Positions 25,047 through 33,785 of a stretch of DNA of 64,000 nucleotides are shown here, piece after piece (position 1 is the first letter of the stretch; every line of letters begins with the position of its first letter). A model generated the notes under the pieces. The model made no database searches and was not told the DNA's origin. It saw only the letters and a program-made list of their open reading frames with translations. The stretch covers positions 1 to 64,000 of the forward strand of contig JBEAPR010000067.1 of the NCBI GenBank assembly GCA_041164265.1, written 5' to 3'. The DNA comes from CALAZP01 sp041164265. GTDB taxonomy: Bacteria; Bacteroidota; Bacteroidia; Chitinophagales; Saprospiraceae. A program made the position numbers and the translations under genes.

Positions 25047-26633
25047 ATGAAAAATGAAGTATCTATGCCTGTAGAAGGCCTTAAAGGAATTAAAGCTCAT
25101 TTTAAATCCGATTTTTTATCTGGTTTTTTGGTTTTTTTATTGGCACTCCCTTTGAGTTTGGGTATTGCAAAAGCTAGTGGATTTCCGGCTTCAATGGGTG
25201 TGCTAACTGCCATGATTGGAGGGTTAGTTTCGTTTATGAAAGTATCTCCATTGACCATTAAGGGCCCAGCTGCAGGGTTAATTACAATTTGTTCGGGTGC
25301 CATTGTAGCGATGGGAGGAAGCGGATTTGAAAATGGTTTTATGGGATGGCATTTGGCTTGTGGAATAATTGTTTTCGTTGGACTTATTCAAATCGTTTTG
25401 GCTTACCTCAAACTAGGAAGCTACAGTGAGTTCTTTCCAACCTCAGCAGTTCACGGAATGTTGGCCGCAATAGGTTTGATTATTATCGCCAAACAAGTAC
25501 CCGTTTTATTGGGTGATGCACCCGAATTGAGCAAAGGCCTTTCTCCTATAGAACTATATACTCATATACCAGAATTTGTCATTAATGAAAATTTAACTAT
25601 AGCCATTATAGGTGTGATTTGCCTTGTTCTAATGTTTGTTAAACCCTTGATTAAAGCATTAGATAAAATTCCAGCTCCAATGGTAGTTTTGATTTTTGTC
25701 ATTCCTACTTCCTTAATCCTCAACCTTAAAGCAACTCAGCCTGAATATATATTGGTTCATATTGGTAATTTTTGGAAAGATGTAACCATCAATGCAGACT
25801 TCTCTCAAATTTCAACCCTTTCATTTTGGAAATATGTACTTATTTTCTTGTTTGTAAATTCCCTAGAATCGCTGTTAACGGTAAAAGCCATAGATGGTAT
25901 AGATCCATTCAAAAGAAAATCTGACTTTAATGGTGATTTAAAAGCGGTAGGAGTCGGTAATAGTTTGGCAGGTTTATTAGGTGGATTACCCATGATTTCT
26001 GAAGTATTGAGAAGTTCAGTCAACTCGAATAATGGAGCAAAAACAAAATGGGCTAACTTTTGGCATGGAGTATTTTTGTTAATTGCCATGGTTTTCCTTA
26101 TCCCCGTAATAGAATTAATTCCTAACGCGGCCTTGGCTTCTATGCTTATTTATGCAGGATATAAACTTGCAGCACCAAGTACTTTTAGTCATGCTTATAA
26201 GGTGGGATATGACCAATTTGTTGTATTTATTCTTACTGTTTTGGTTACCCTTTTGGAAGATCTCTTATTGGGTATAGCGGTAGGTATTATCACTAATATG
26301 ATATTCCAACTTTACTACCAAACCAGTTTCCGAAATTTTTTCAAATTCATCGGCCTCATTGAGGAAAATAGTGAAAGTGCTAAGATTATTGTGGATGGAT
26401 CTGCCACATTTAGTAATTGGATAGGAATGAAGAAATTAATGGAAAAAGTGGCAGATAAAACCTCTTTAATAATTGATTTTTCTTCAGCAAAATATGTGGA
26501 TCATAACGTTCTAGAGAATTTACATACTATTGAACACCTTTATGAACTAAATGACAAAAAGTTATTGATAGAGGGATTGAATCAATTTCAATCTATTTCT
26601 AACCACGAACTTTCAGGCAAATACAGAAAATAA
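25047..26633 (+). CDS. SulP-family anion transporter, probable bicarbonate transporter
   Basis: A 528-residue SulP (SLC26-like) permease with about 10-12 membrane helices and a C-terminal STAS domain (about 430-525, IIVDGSATFSNW to LLIEGLNQF). N-terminal family signatures are visible: FLLALPLSLGIAKASGFP and GPAAGLITICSG. SulP proteins carry sulfate, bicarbonate or other anions; cyanobacterial BicA is a sodium-bicarbonate symporter of this family. Placement 31 bases after dabB and before a carbonic anhydrase makes bicarbonate the favoured substrate (inference). Its stop TAA shares a base with the ATG of the DUF2490 gene. Confidence 0.9.
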   Translation: MKNEVSMPVEGLKGIKAHFKSDFLSGFLVFLLALPLSLGIAKASGFPASMGVLTAMIGGLVSFMKVSPLTIKGPAAGLITICSGAIVAMGGSGFENGFMGWHLACGIIVFVGLIQIVLAYLKLGSYSEFFPTSAVHGMLAAIGLIIIAKQVPVLLGDAPELSKGLSPIELYTHIPEFVINENLTIAIIGVICLVLMFVKPLIKALDKIPAPMVVLIFVIPTSLILNLKATQPEYILVHIGNFWKDVTINADFSQISTLSFWKYVLIFLFVNSLESLLTVKAIDGIDPFKRKSDFNGDLKAVGVGNSLAGLLGGLPMISEVLRSSVNSNNGAKTKWANFWHGVFLLIAMVFLIPVIELIPNAALASMLIYAGYKLAAPSTFSHAYKVGYDQFVVFILTVLVTLLEDLLLGIAVGIITNMIFQLYYQTSFRNFFKFIGLIEENSESAKIIVDGSATFSNWIGMKKLMEKVADKTSLIIDFSSAKYVDHNVLENLHTIEHLYELNDKKLLIEGLNQFQSISNHELSGKYRK

Positions 26634-27316
26634 TGAAAATCCGCATTTTTTCAATCATATTTTTATTCACTGGGATGAGCATCTATTGTTCAGGTCAAGA
26701 TTTGGATGATGAATATATATTTGACCAGACAAATACTTGGTTTTTTTTACTTAACAAGGTGAAAATTACCAATAAGTTGAGTCTTGAAAATGAACTCCAC
26801 GAAAGAACAGGGGCTTTCCTTTCCCAACAGGGTACTTTTCTTTGGAGACCTTCTTTAGGTTATCATTTTCATTCCAAATCAAGCTTATCAGTGGGATATT
26901 CCTTATTGATTAATGAACCTAACGATCCTAATCCTAAACCCCTTTTTCATACCATTGAAAATAATGTTTGGGAACAATTTCAACGGTTAGGTAAATGGAA
27001 CCTGTCTCATAGATTAAGGCAGGAGCACCGTTGGTCCAATGGATTTAACAATCGATTTAGATACAGAATAACATGGACTCATTCTATTGGAGCAGGTCCG
27101 ATTTTCATCAATTTATTTAATGAATTTTGGATCAACCAAAAAGTAAACCTAATTCCAGAAAAATGGTCACGTAACTGGACCTATCTGGGATTAGGTTATC
27201 AACTTTTTGGGTCAAGTAATCTCCAATTGGGCTATATGAACCAACTCGATTTTATATCGGAAGACCTAAAAGTTATAACTCCTATCGTTCAAACAACTAT
27301 GGTTTATAATTTTTAA
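26633..27316 (+). CDS. DUF2490 predicted outer-membrane protein
   Basis: A 227-residue DUF2490 protein with a Sec signal (about 1-22, ending CSGQ) and alternating aromatic/hydrophobic strands ending VQTTMVYNF, typical of a small outer-membrane barrel. DUF2490 has no established function that I know of. The 1-base overlap with the sulP stop indicates translational coupling, so it may act with the bicarbonate transporter, for example as an outer-membrane channel (inference). It converges with the carbonic anhydrase gene. Confidence 0.85.
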   Translation: MKIRIFSIIFLFTGMSIYCSGQDLDDEYIFDQTNTWFFLLNKVKITNKLSLENELHERTGAFLSQQGTFLWRPSLGYHFHSKSSLSVGYSLLINEPNDPNPKPLFHTIENNVWEQFQRLGKWNLSHRLRQEHRWSNGFNNRFRYRITWTHSIGAGPIFINLFNEFWINQKVNLIPEKWSRNWTYLGLGYQLFGSSNLQLGYMNQLDFISEDLKVITPIVQTTMVYNF

Positions 27317-27341
27317 GGGGTCTTCCGCCCCCCCTATTTTT
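27317..27341 (+). terminator. Weak terminator candidate between DUF2490 and carbonic anhydrase genes
   Basis: GGGG (27317-27320) can pair with CCCC (27328-27331) around a 7-base loop, followed after three further C by TATTTTTTATTTAT. The stem is only 4 base pairs, but the position between two converging genes fits termination. Confidence 0.35.
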
Positions 27342-27973
27342 TATTTATAGGAATATATTTCAGATACTTGTTCTGTACTATTAACCGTAATGCCTAAATC
27401 TTTGATTAGACCAGTGTGGAGGTCATAAACCCAACCATGGATATAAGGAAATTGACCATCTTCCCAGCTATCCTGCACAAAAGGGATGGTAGCCATATGT
27501 TTGACTTGTTCCTCTACATTGAGCTCTACTAATCTTTTGAATTTATCTCCTTCACTTGAAATCTTAGAAAGTTCAGCTTCATTCATCCTGTAGACATCCT
27601 TAATGTGTCCGAGCCAACTGTCAATGTATCCAAACTTATTATGAGACATGGCAGCTTGAACCCCTCCACAACCATAATGTCCGCAGATAATTACATGCTT
27701 GACTTTTAAAACCCTGATGGCGTAATATGCTACACTGAGCAAGTTGGCGTCGGTTCTAACTACAACATTAGCTATGTTTCTATGAACAAATAACCGACCG
27801 GGGTCTGAATCTGTTACTTTAGATTCTGGTACCCGACTATCGGAACAGCCAATCCATAAAAATTCTGGTTGCTGGCCTTTAGCAGATTCCTTAAAATAAT
27901 CCGGATCTTCTTTTAAATAAGTTGCTGCAAAGTGTTGGTTTCCATTCAATAAATCCTCAATTGTCTTTGCCAT
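27341..27973 (-). CDS. Beta-class carbonic anhydrase
   Basis: A 210-residue beta carbonic anhydrase interconverting CO2 and bicarbonate. Zinc ligands Cys43 (IGCSDSRVPE, with Asp45/Arg47 as the gating dyad), His99 and Cys102 (CGHYGCGGV) are all present. It has no signal peptide, so it is cytoplasmic. It converges with the dab-sulP operon. In a cell that pumps bicarbonate, a cytoplasmic enzyme would supply CO2 or keep bicarbonate available for carboxylases such as PEP or pyruvate carboxylase. No RuBisCO or carboxysome gene is visible here. Confidence 0.95.
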   Translation of the reverse strand: MAKTIEDLLNGNQHFAATYLKEDPDYFKESAKGQQPEFLWIGCSDSRVPESKVTDSDPGRLFVHRNIANVVVRTDANLLSVAYYAIRVLKVKHVIICGHYGCGGVQAAMSHNKFGYIDSWLGHIKDVYRMNEAELSKISSEGDKFKRLVELNVEEQVKHMATIPFVQDSWEDGQFPYIHGWVYDLHTGLIKDLGITVNSTEQVSEIYSYK

Positions 27974-28386
27974 GTGAATTACTTTTAAGTTTAGTTATAA
28001 TACTATGCAATATAATAGTAAAACTATAATTATTCCTAATCCTTATTTTAATGTTTGAAAAAATATTACTTCAATAGATTAATTAAACTGCCTTATTTCA
28101 TGATTTTTGATCTTTCAATAGAGTGATGTTTCAATTCTTGCGAAAAAGAGTTATGAATCAAATTTTATATGATCTAGTCAATCCAAAATGAGGAGAACCT
28201 TGATGAAGGAATTATGGTTGAGAAAACAAAATGGTTCTCTATCGGCGAGAAAGGGTAAAAGGAATATTTAGGATTAAAACAAAGAAGCTATATTAGGCGT
28301 AGAAATGGCCTCAAATATAGCTTAAGGATAAGATAATATAGGGTAGGGGATTAAGGTGTATGGTTGGTTGATCTTGCAAAGAGGTC
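27974..28386. other. Gene-free stretch with one structured element
   Basis: About 413 bases with no convincing gene. Two tiny overlapping frames (12 and 27 codons; the second at 28188-28271 is basic) are too weak to call. The upstream half is the likely promoter region of the carbonic anhydrase. The downstream half holds the hairpin at 28285-28323. Confidence 0.5.
28285..28323 (-). terminator. Long hairpin downstream of the A-type Fe-S carrier gene
   Basis: AAGCTATATT-AGGC and GCCT-CA-AATATAGCTT form a stem of about 14 base pairs with a 2-base bulge and a 9-base loop. On the minus strand it is followed by TCTTTGTTTTAATCC, a broken T tract. It lies about 63 bases after the gene's stop, so termination is the simplest role; a small RNA or an mRNA-stabilising hairpin is possible. 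Confidence 0.5.
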
Positions 28387-28713
28387 TTAAACAGAAAAGC
28401 TTTCCCCACAAGCGCAAGTTCTGGATGCGTTGGGATTATTAAAATAAAACCCCTTACCATCAAGGCCACCAGAAAATTCAAGGGTCGTATTACATAGGTA
28501 AATGAAACTACTGAGATCGGTTACAATTTTAATTTGATTGTCTTCAAAGACCTGATCATGCTCCTTTAATTCTTCGTCAAAAGTCAATTGATAGGTCAAG
28601 CCAGAGCAACCTCCACTGGTTACTTTTACCCTAACAAACATTTCGGGTCCTTTTCCTTCTGAAGATCTGATTTCCTCAATTCTTTTTTTGGCACTTTCAG
28701 CGACAAATAACAT
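28387..28713 (-). CDS. A-type iron-sulfur carrier (IscA/ErpA/HesB family)
   Basis: A 108-residue Fe-S cluster assembly/carrier protein. The three cluster-binding cysteines are in their family positions: Cys36 in SGGCSGLTYQL, and Cys100 and Cys102 in RTCACGESFSV. It delivers [2Fe-2S]/[4Fe-4S] clusters to apo-enzymes in the cytoplasm. It follows queG, which needs two [4Fe-4S] clusters, on the same strand after 36 bases, a functionally sensible pairing. Which subfamily (IscA, ErpA, SufA) it belongs to cannot be fixed by eye. Confidence 0.93.
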   Translation of the reverse strand: MLFVAESAKKRIEEIRSSEGKGPEMFVRVKVTSGGCSGLTYQLTFDEELKEHDQVFEDNQIKIVTDLSSFIYLCNTTLEFSGGLDGKGFYFNNPNASRTCACGESFSV

Positions 28714-28749
28714 AGGATGAAGTTTTAATTATAAACAAAATGTGTTCTA

Positions 28750-29682
28750 TTAAGGTTGGTTAAACTTAATATTTCGTTTAAGACCACCATATTTTGTTCT
28801 TTTCACAGCACTTCCTTCAAATAAACCATTAAATTTTTCTTGAGTAAGATTTTCCCAATCTTCTTTTTTCATTGCCTTTAATTGTTCATTTGGCAAAAAA
28901 GCTTTTTCAGAATGAGGTTTTGAAAATTTATTCCAAGGACACACTTCTTGACAGATATCACAACCAAAAATATAATTTTTCATCAATCCTTTAAATTCTT
29001 CAGGAATAGGTCGATTTTCTTTTAATTCTATGGTTAAGTAGGAGATACACCGCGAGGCATTCATGCGATAACCTGGTTTTTCAATCGCTTCAGTAGGGCA
29101 ATGGTCAATACAGTTTGTACAAGTTCCGCAATAATTATCAATGGGACCGTCATAAATTAAGTCTTGGTTGATAAAGATTTCTGCTAAAAAAAAGTAAGAA
29201 CCCATTTTAGGATGAATCAAAAGCGTATTTTTCCCTCTCCAACCTAATCCTGCTCGAACAGCCACATCTCTTTCCAGAACTGGTGCTGAATCAACGAAAT
29301 AACGACCTTCAAGCCCGGGTTGGATAAGCTGTAATTGTTGGTAAAAGTCTTTTAATTTCTTTTTAATGATTTTGTGGTAATCTTTTCCCAAAGCATATTG
29401 GCTAATCTTATAGTTGGAATTTTCTGTGGGATTATTTTTAGTAAAATAATTATAGGCGAGACTAATTATGGATTTAGTTCCCGGGACCAGTTGAGTAGGA
29501 TCTATTCTTTTTTCGCGGTAACGCTCCAGATAACTCATTTCTCCTTGGTAACCTTGATTGATCCATTGGGTCAATCTATCGGAAGCATCATAAAAGGGAG
29601 CTGCATGGGTAATCCCTACAGAGAGGAAACCTAGTGTTTGGGCCTTTTCTTTTATCCATTCAGTTAATTCCTTTGGACTCAT
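28750..29682 (-). CDS. queG: Epoxyqueuosine reductase QueG
   Basis: A 310-residue cytoplasmic enzyme for the last step of queuosine synthesis in tRNA, reducing epoxyqueuosine with cobalamin and two [4Fe-4S] clusters. The sequence shows YFVDSAPVLERD with the conserved Asp near 131, GWRGKNTLLI, cluster motif CGTCTNCIDHCP (Cys 185, 188, 191, 195) and CDICQEVCPW (Cys 241, 244, 248). It lacks the long C-terminal HEAT region of some homologues, which is common in Bacteroidota. It overlaps the stop of the pcrA-like gene by 1 base. Confidence 0.95.
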   Translation of the reverse strand: MSPKELTEWIKEKAQTLGFLSVGITHAAPFYDASDRLTQWINQGYQGEMSYLERYREKRIDPTQLVPGTKSIISLAYNYFTKNNPTENSNYKISQYALGKDYHKIIKKKLKDFYQQLQLIQPGLEGRYFVDSAPVLERDVAVRAGLGWRGKNTLLIHPKMGSYFFLAEIFINQDLIYDGPIDNYCGTCTNCIDHCPTEAIEKPGYRMNASRCISYLTIELKENRPIPEEFKGLMKNYIFGCDICQEVCPWNKFSKPHSEKAFLPNEQLKAMKKEDWENLTQEKFNGLFEGSAVKRTKYGGLKRNIKFNQP

Positions 29683-31973
29683 TATTCCACTATCTGGAGT
29701 TTGGCAAATTTCAACATAATTCGTTTTTCCGGTTGATCCAGATGTTCAAACCGAATGGTAGCGACTTTATTGGCTGCACCACCATCAATAGATTGAACAG
29801 TTCCTCTTCCAAATTTTAAATGTAATATGTCCATTCCTATTTGAATAGAAGCGGCTGGGCTGGGTTTGAAATTGTTAGGATCAATTCCAAAATCTTGGGA
29901 ATTAAAGTTGGTTTCTTTTTTAAAATACCCTTTAACAGAAGAACCGGTAGCAGTAGTGGTCGTCTCAGAGAAAAGAGAATTGGATTTTGGCTTATTTTCA
30001 AAGTGAATCTCGGGAATTTCTTCTAAGAACCTGCTGGGTTCGTTATATCTCATCTGGCCAAATTTATACCTGCTTGCTGCCCAAGATAGCGTTAATAATT
30101 GCTCCGCTCTGGTGATAGCAACATAAAAAAGCCGTCTTTCTTCATCTATGTCATCTATTTTTTCTATGGACATAAATGAGGGAAATAGCTTTTCTTCAAG
30201 CCCTACGACGAATACAGATTTAAATTCTAATCCTTTGGCACTATGCACGGACATGAGGGTAACCCGATCCACCTCTGCTTCCTCTTGATCAAAATCAGTT
30301 ATTAGGGCAATGTTTTGTAAGTAGCTAGAGAGGGATTTGTCTGTTAATGTACCTTCTTCATTTTCCTCTACCAAATCATCCTCGACGAATATTTTTATCC
30401 CGTCTAATAATGCGTTCAAATTTTCTAATCTACTTTCACCTTCCGGGGTTTTATCCTTTTTATATTCATCAATAATACCAGATCTTTTGGCAATGAAATA
30501 TCCTAACTCATACGCATTCAGAGTAGTAGTTTTGGTATGGAAATCTTGAATAAGGTTGGAAAATTGTAAAAGAGTAGTGGCAGCTCTATTGGAGAGTCCA
30601 CTCTGATTAATTACTTGAAAAAATGGGAGATTCATTGAGGCTGCTTTTTCTGCAAGCTTAGTGAAAGTGGTATTTCCAATATTTCTTTTTGGGAAATTAA
30701 TGACCCTTCTCAAAGCTTCATCATCATTAGGATTGACTGCCAATCTTAGATAGGCCAGCAAATCTTTAATTTCTTTTCTTTGGTAAAAAGATTGACCTCC
30801 AAAAACCTTATATGGTATATTGTATCTTCTGAGATATTCTTCAAAAATTCTAGATTGTGCATTGGTTCTGTAAAGGATCGCAAAATCTGTATTTTTAAAA
30901 TGGAGTCTATTTTTTTGTTCTACCAAATGGTCTACCACTCTTTTACCCTCTTCTGTATCTGCAAGTGCTTTAATGAGTTTGATTTTTTCTCCTTGCCCCT
31001 TGTCTGACCATATTTTCTTTTGAATTTGTCGAGTATTAAAATTAATAACTTCATTGGCAGCCTGAACAATATGTTCAGTTGACCGGTAATTTTGCTCTAG
31101 TTTGAATACCTTTATTCCAAAAGGTTTGAAGTCTTTTTCGAAATCCAAAATATTTTGAATAGTAGCTCCCCTAAATCCATAAATACTTTGGGCATCATCT
31201 CCTACCACACATATATTTCTGGGGCTCCCTTCATAGTGGCATAATTTTCGAACGATTCCATATTGTAAATGGTTGGTATCTTGAAACTCGTCTACCAAAA
31301 GGTATTGGAATTTTTCTCTGTATTTATCTAAGACATTTTCCGGATTGACTTGAAGTAACTCAAACATCCTATAAAGCAAATCGTCAAAATCCATGGCATC
31401 AGACCTTTTGCACCGAGCGACATAGGCTGCATAGATATCTTTGAAAGCAGGTCTATTATTTTGTTTGTCTTGTAAAAGGAGTTCTTCATTTTTAGTATAA
31501 AGGACAGGAGTAATCAAACTGCTTTTAGCAGATGAAATTCTAGATCTGATGCTGTTCGCATTGTATTGCTCTTTGTTGAGATTCAGTTCCTTAATAATTG
31601 AACTGATTAGCGCTTTACTATCATCTGTGTCGTATATCGTAAAATTGGAAGAATACCCAATTTGGTGAGCTTCCACTCTAAGTATTCTGGCGAATATGGA
31701 GTGAAACGTCCCTGCCCAGACCCTTTTTGCCGAAGGCCCAACCACCTCTTCTATTCTGGATTTCATCTCTCTTGCCGCTTTGTTGGTAAAAGTGAGGGCC
31801 AAAATAGAGTCTGGCCTTATCCCGCTGTGAATATGGTGTGCAATTCGATAGGTTAATACTCTTGTCTTTCCCGATCCGGGTCCTGCAACTACCAAAACAG
31901 GTCCATTAGACTGGGTAACCGCATTTTTTTGAACGTCATTCAAAGTGTGTAAGTAATCGGTCGTTCTTTCCAT
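29682..31973 (-). CDS. UvrD/PcrA-type superfamily 1 DNA helicase
   Basis: A 763-residue 3'-5' DNA helicase of the UvrD/PcrA/Rep group acting in repair and replication restart. It has Walker A GPGSGKT (31-37), motif Ia TFTNKAAREM, Walker B LLVDEFQDTNH (about 226), QNYRSTE, and motif V VTLMSVHSAKGLEF, plus a short C-terminal domain (MDILHLKFGRGTV) typical of PcrA. The start is 4 bases after the AhpD-like gene. It is normal in length and intact. Confidence 0.95.
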   Translation of the reverse strand: MERTTDYLHTLNDVQKNAVTQSNGPVLVVAGPGSGKTRVLTYRIAHHIHSGIRPDSILALTFTNKAAREMKSRIEEVVGPSAKRVWAGTFHSIFARILRVEAHQIGYSSNFTIYDTDDSKALISSIIKELNLNKEQYNANSIRSRISSAKSSLITPVLYTKNEELLLQDKQNNRPAFKDIYAAYVARCKRSDAMDFDDLLYRMFELLQVNPENVLDKYREKFQYLLVDEFQDTNHLQYGIVRKLCHYEGSPRNICVVGDDAQSIYGFRGATIQNILDFEKDFKPFGIKVFKLEQNYRSTEHIVQAANEVINFNTRQIQKKIWSDKGQGEKIKLIKALADTEEGKRVVDHLVEQKNRLHFKNTDFAILYRTNAQSRIFEEYLRRYNIPYKVFGGQSFYQRKEIKDLLAYLRLAVNPNDDEALRRVINFPKRNIGNTTFTKLAEKAASMNLPFFQVINQSGLSNRAATTLLQFSNLIQDFHTKTTTLNAYELGYFIAKRSGIIDEYKKDKTPEGESRLENLNALLDGIKIFVEDDLVEENEEGTLTDKSLSSYLQNIALITDFDQEEAEVDRVTLMSVHSAKGLEFKSVFVVGLEEKLFPSFMSIEKIDDIDEERRLFYVAITRAEQLLTLSWAASRYKFGQMRYNEPSRFLEEIPEIHFENKPKSNSLFSETTTTATGSSVKGYFKKETNFNSQDFGIDPNNFKPSPAASIQIGMDILHLKFGRGTVQSIDGGAANKVATIRFEHLDQPEKRIMLKFAKLQIVE

Positions 31974-31977
31974 ATTC

Positions 31978-32325
31978 TTATTTTCCTTCCATTTCTAAAG
32001 CCTCCCAATAATCTAAAGCCCTTCTGGTATGGGGAATACAAATAGAACCTCCTACCAGATTAGCTATGGAAAAAACCTCAAAAATTTCTTCCTTGGTTAC
32101 ACCTAAGTTATAACATTTTCCTAAGTGGTAGGCGATACAATCGTCACATCTTAAAACCATAGAAGCTACCAAACCCATCAATTCTTTGGTTTTGATGGGT
32201 AAGGCTCCTTCTTGATAAGCTTGGTGGTCTAAGCTAAAAAATCGCTGTAGTGTTTTATTGTTTTCCGCCAATAGCGCTTCATTCATTTTAGCTCGGTAGG
32301 CATTGAACTCTTTTACTTTGGACAT
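31978..32325 (-). CDS. Carboxymuconolactone decarboxylase family protein (AhpD-like)
   Basis: A 115-residue all-helical protein of the CMD/AhpD family. The redox motif is CDDCIAYHLGKC, with the CxxC pair and the conserved His three residues later, as in AhpD-type alkylhydroperoxidases. Substrate-specific decarboxylase activity is unlikely given the CxxC. It lies 23 bases after a secreted unknown protein and 4 bases before the helicase gene, in a co-directional run. The role is probably peroxide/thiol metabolism (family knowledge); the partner is unknown. Confidence 0.88.
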   Translation of the reverse strand: MSKVKEFNAYRAKMNEALLAENNKTLQRFFSLDHQAYQEGALPIKTKELMGLVASMVLRCDDCIAYHLGKCYNLGVTKEEIFEVFSIANLVGGSICIPHTRRALDYWEALEMEGK

Positions 32326-32348
32326 TTTTTAGTCACAAAGTTAACCAT

Positions 32349-33155
32349 TTAATAAGTGGATGCATACAATTCTTCAACCGAAACTCCTTCACTTGGCATT
32401 CTTAAAGTTTGGGTATGAATCAATTGATTTCCTGAGAATAAATTGGTGATTAACCATTCCCTTTGAACCTCTATCCAGGCTCCATTTTCAATAATATCAT
32501 CATTCCAAGTGATTAAAAAACTCGATTCAATTTCTACCAAATTCCGTTGATCTTTTTCAGTTTGCCAATACCCATCTAAATCAATTTTTGGATAACCAGT
32601 TTGATCTGGATGAATAGATTCGTTCTTTAATAATGTAGTGGATTCAATTCCATCTTTACTATCAGGTAGCCTCAATTGATCTAGAGTAGGAAAGGGAGTT
32701 GAATTAAGGGGAGGAAAATTACTGACGTCTTCTTGTTCATTATTGATGAGCACATTATTGAACATACGGATATTACTGAGCATGACAGATATGGCCTTTG
32801 TTTTCACTCCTTCAATTGAAAGATCTAAGATATCGCCTTTCGACAGTTTGTCACTTAAGTAAAAATGATAGAATGGTTTTTTATTGGGTAATTTCACTCC
32901 ATTAACTAGAACCGTTAGCTCAGCTTCAATGTTACCATCAGTATCCCAGTTAAAGGAGAGGTAACCATTATCTGGCACGGTAATACTTGTAGTAACTACA
33001 TTAGAATGATTATTGACCAATATGGCCTTATCACCAACAATCGAGGAGGAAGGGCCAATAGGGATAATAGGATTGTGAAAAGGTATGGCTTGAACAGACG
33101 AAGTGACCCAAGCGAATCCCAATCCAAAAAGTAAGAAGATTTTTTTTGTTCTCAT
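32349..33155 (-). CDS. Unknown secreted beta-rich protein
   Basis: The ATG at 33155 (MRTKKIFLLFGLGFAWVTSS) gives a clean Sec signal, better than the GTG seven codons upstream. The mature part of about 245 residues is beta-rich, starts AIPFHNPIIPIGPSSS, and has segments like TVLVNGVKLPN. No domain is recognised. It is the first gene of a co-directional run with the AhpD-like protein and the helicase, but functional linkage is doubtful. Confidence 0.7.
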   Translation of the reverse strand: MRTKKIFLLFGLGFAWVTSSVQAIPFHNPIIPIGPSSSIVGDKAILVNNHSNVVTTSITVPDNGYLSFNWDTDGNIEAELTVLVNGVKLPNKKPFYHFYLSDKLSKGDILDLSIEGVKTKAISVMLSNIRMFNNVLINNEQEDVSNFPPLNSTPFPTLDQLRLPDSKDGIESTTLLKNESIHPDQTGYPKIDLDGYWQTEKDQRNLVEIESSFLITWNDDIIENGAWIEVQREWLITNLFSGNQLIHTQTLRMPSEGVSVEELYASTY

Positions 33156-33308
33156 GATGCAGTTTTTACATTTCACGAGTCAAGAATTAAGCCAAAATGG
33201 ATTCACTTTTTGGCTATATATCAGTTTATTAAAAAACAATTATGTAAGAAATTGATGCTTAATTTTTAAGGCCAACACATTAAACAAAAAAAAATAGATA
33301 ATAATTTG

Positions 33309-33785
33309 ATGAAGGTAACAAAGTGGTATACAGAACATAAAGTAAAGGGAAGTATAGAGGAGGTATGGAAGTTTTTTAGCCATCCTGCTAATCTTGATCA
33401 ACTGACGCCAAAGGAGGTTAATTTTTCTATTAAATCTATTTCAGGTGAGGGGCCTATGTATCCTGGAATGTTGGTTCAATATCAAATAAGGCCCTTTAAA
33501 TGGATTCCTGTCAATTTTTTTTGGGTGGCAGAGATTAAGCAAGTCCAACCACCGAATCGCTTTATCGATGAACAGCGATATGGTCCTTTCGCATTTTGGT
33601 ACCATGAACATGCATTCGAGGCTGTAGCGGATGGGGTTATAATAAAAGATATTTTACATTACAGGGTTCCTTTAGGATTTTTGGGTAAATTAATCGATCG
33701 GTTAGTCATTCGGTTTGCTATAAAACGTATTTTTAGTACACGTACAGATATACTTCATGAATATTTTCAAAATTTAGAAAAATGA
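33309..33785 (+). CDS. SRPBCC-fold (START/Bet v 1-like) protein
   Basis: A 158-residue protein from the ATG at 33309 (a TTG one codon earlier also opens the frame). It matches the SRPBCC cyclase/coenzyme-binding-like family: IEEVWKFFSHPANLDQLTP at the start, MYPGMLVQYQIRPF, and YGPFAFWYHEHAFEAV. Such proteins bind hydrophobic ligands in a deep cavity; the ligand is unknown. It has no signal peptide. Its stop overlaps the start of the S9 peptidase gene by 4 bases (ATGA), so the two are translationally coupled. Confidence 0.88.
   Translation: MKVTKWYTEHKVKGSIEEVWKFFSHPANLDQLTPKEVNFSIKSISGEGPMYPGMLVQYQIRPFKWIPVNFFWVAEIKQVQPPNRFIDEQRYGPFAFWYHEHAFEAVADGVIIKDILHYRVPLGFLGKLIDRLVIRFAIKRIFSTRTDILHEYFQNLEK

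Noticed and set aside
28188..28271. 27-codon basic micro-ORF, preceded by an overlapping 12-codon frame
   Set aside because: It is too short, shows no conserved pattern or recognisable motif, and could arise by chance in AT-rich sequence.
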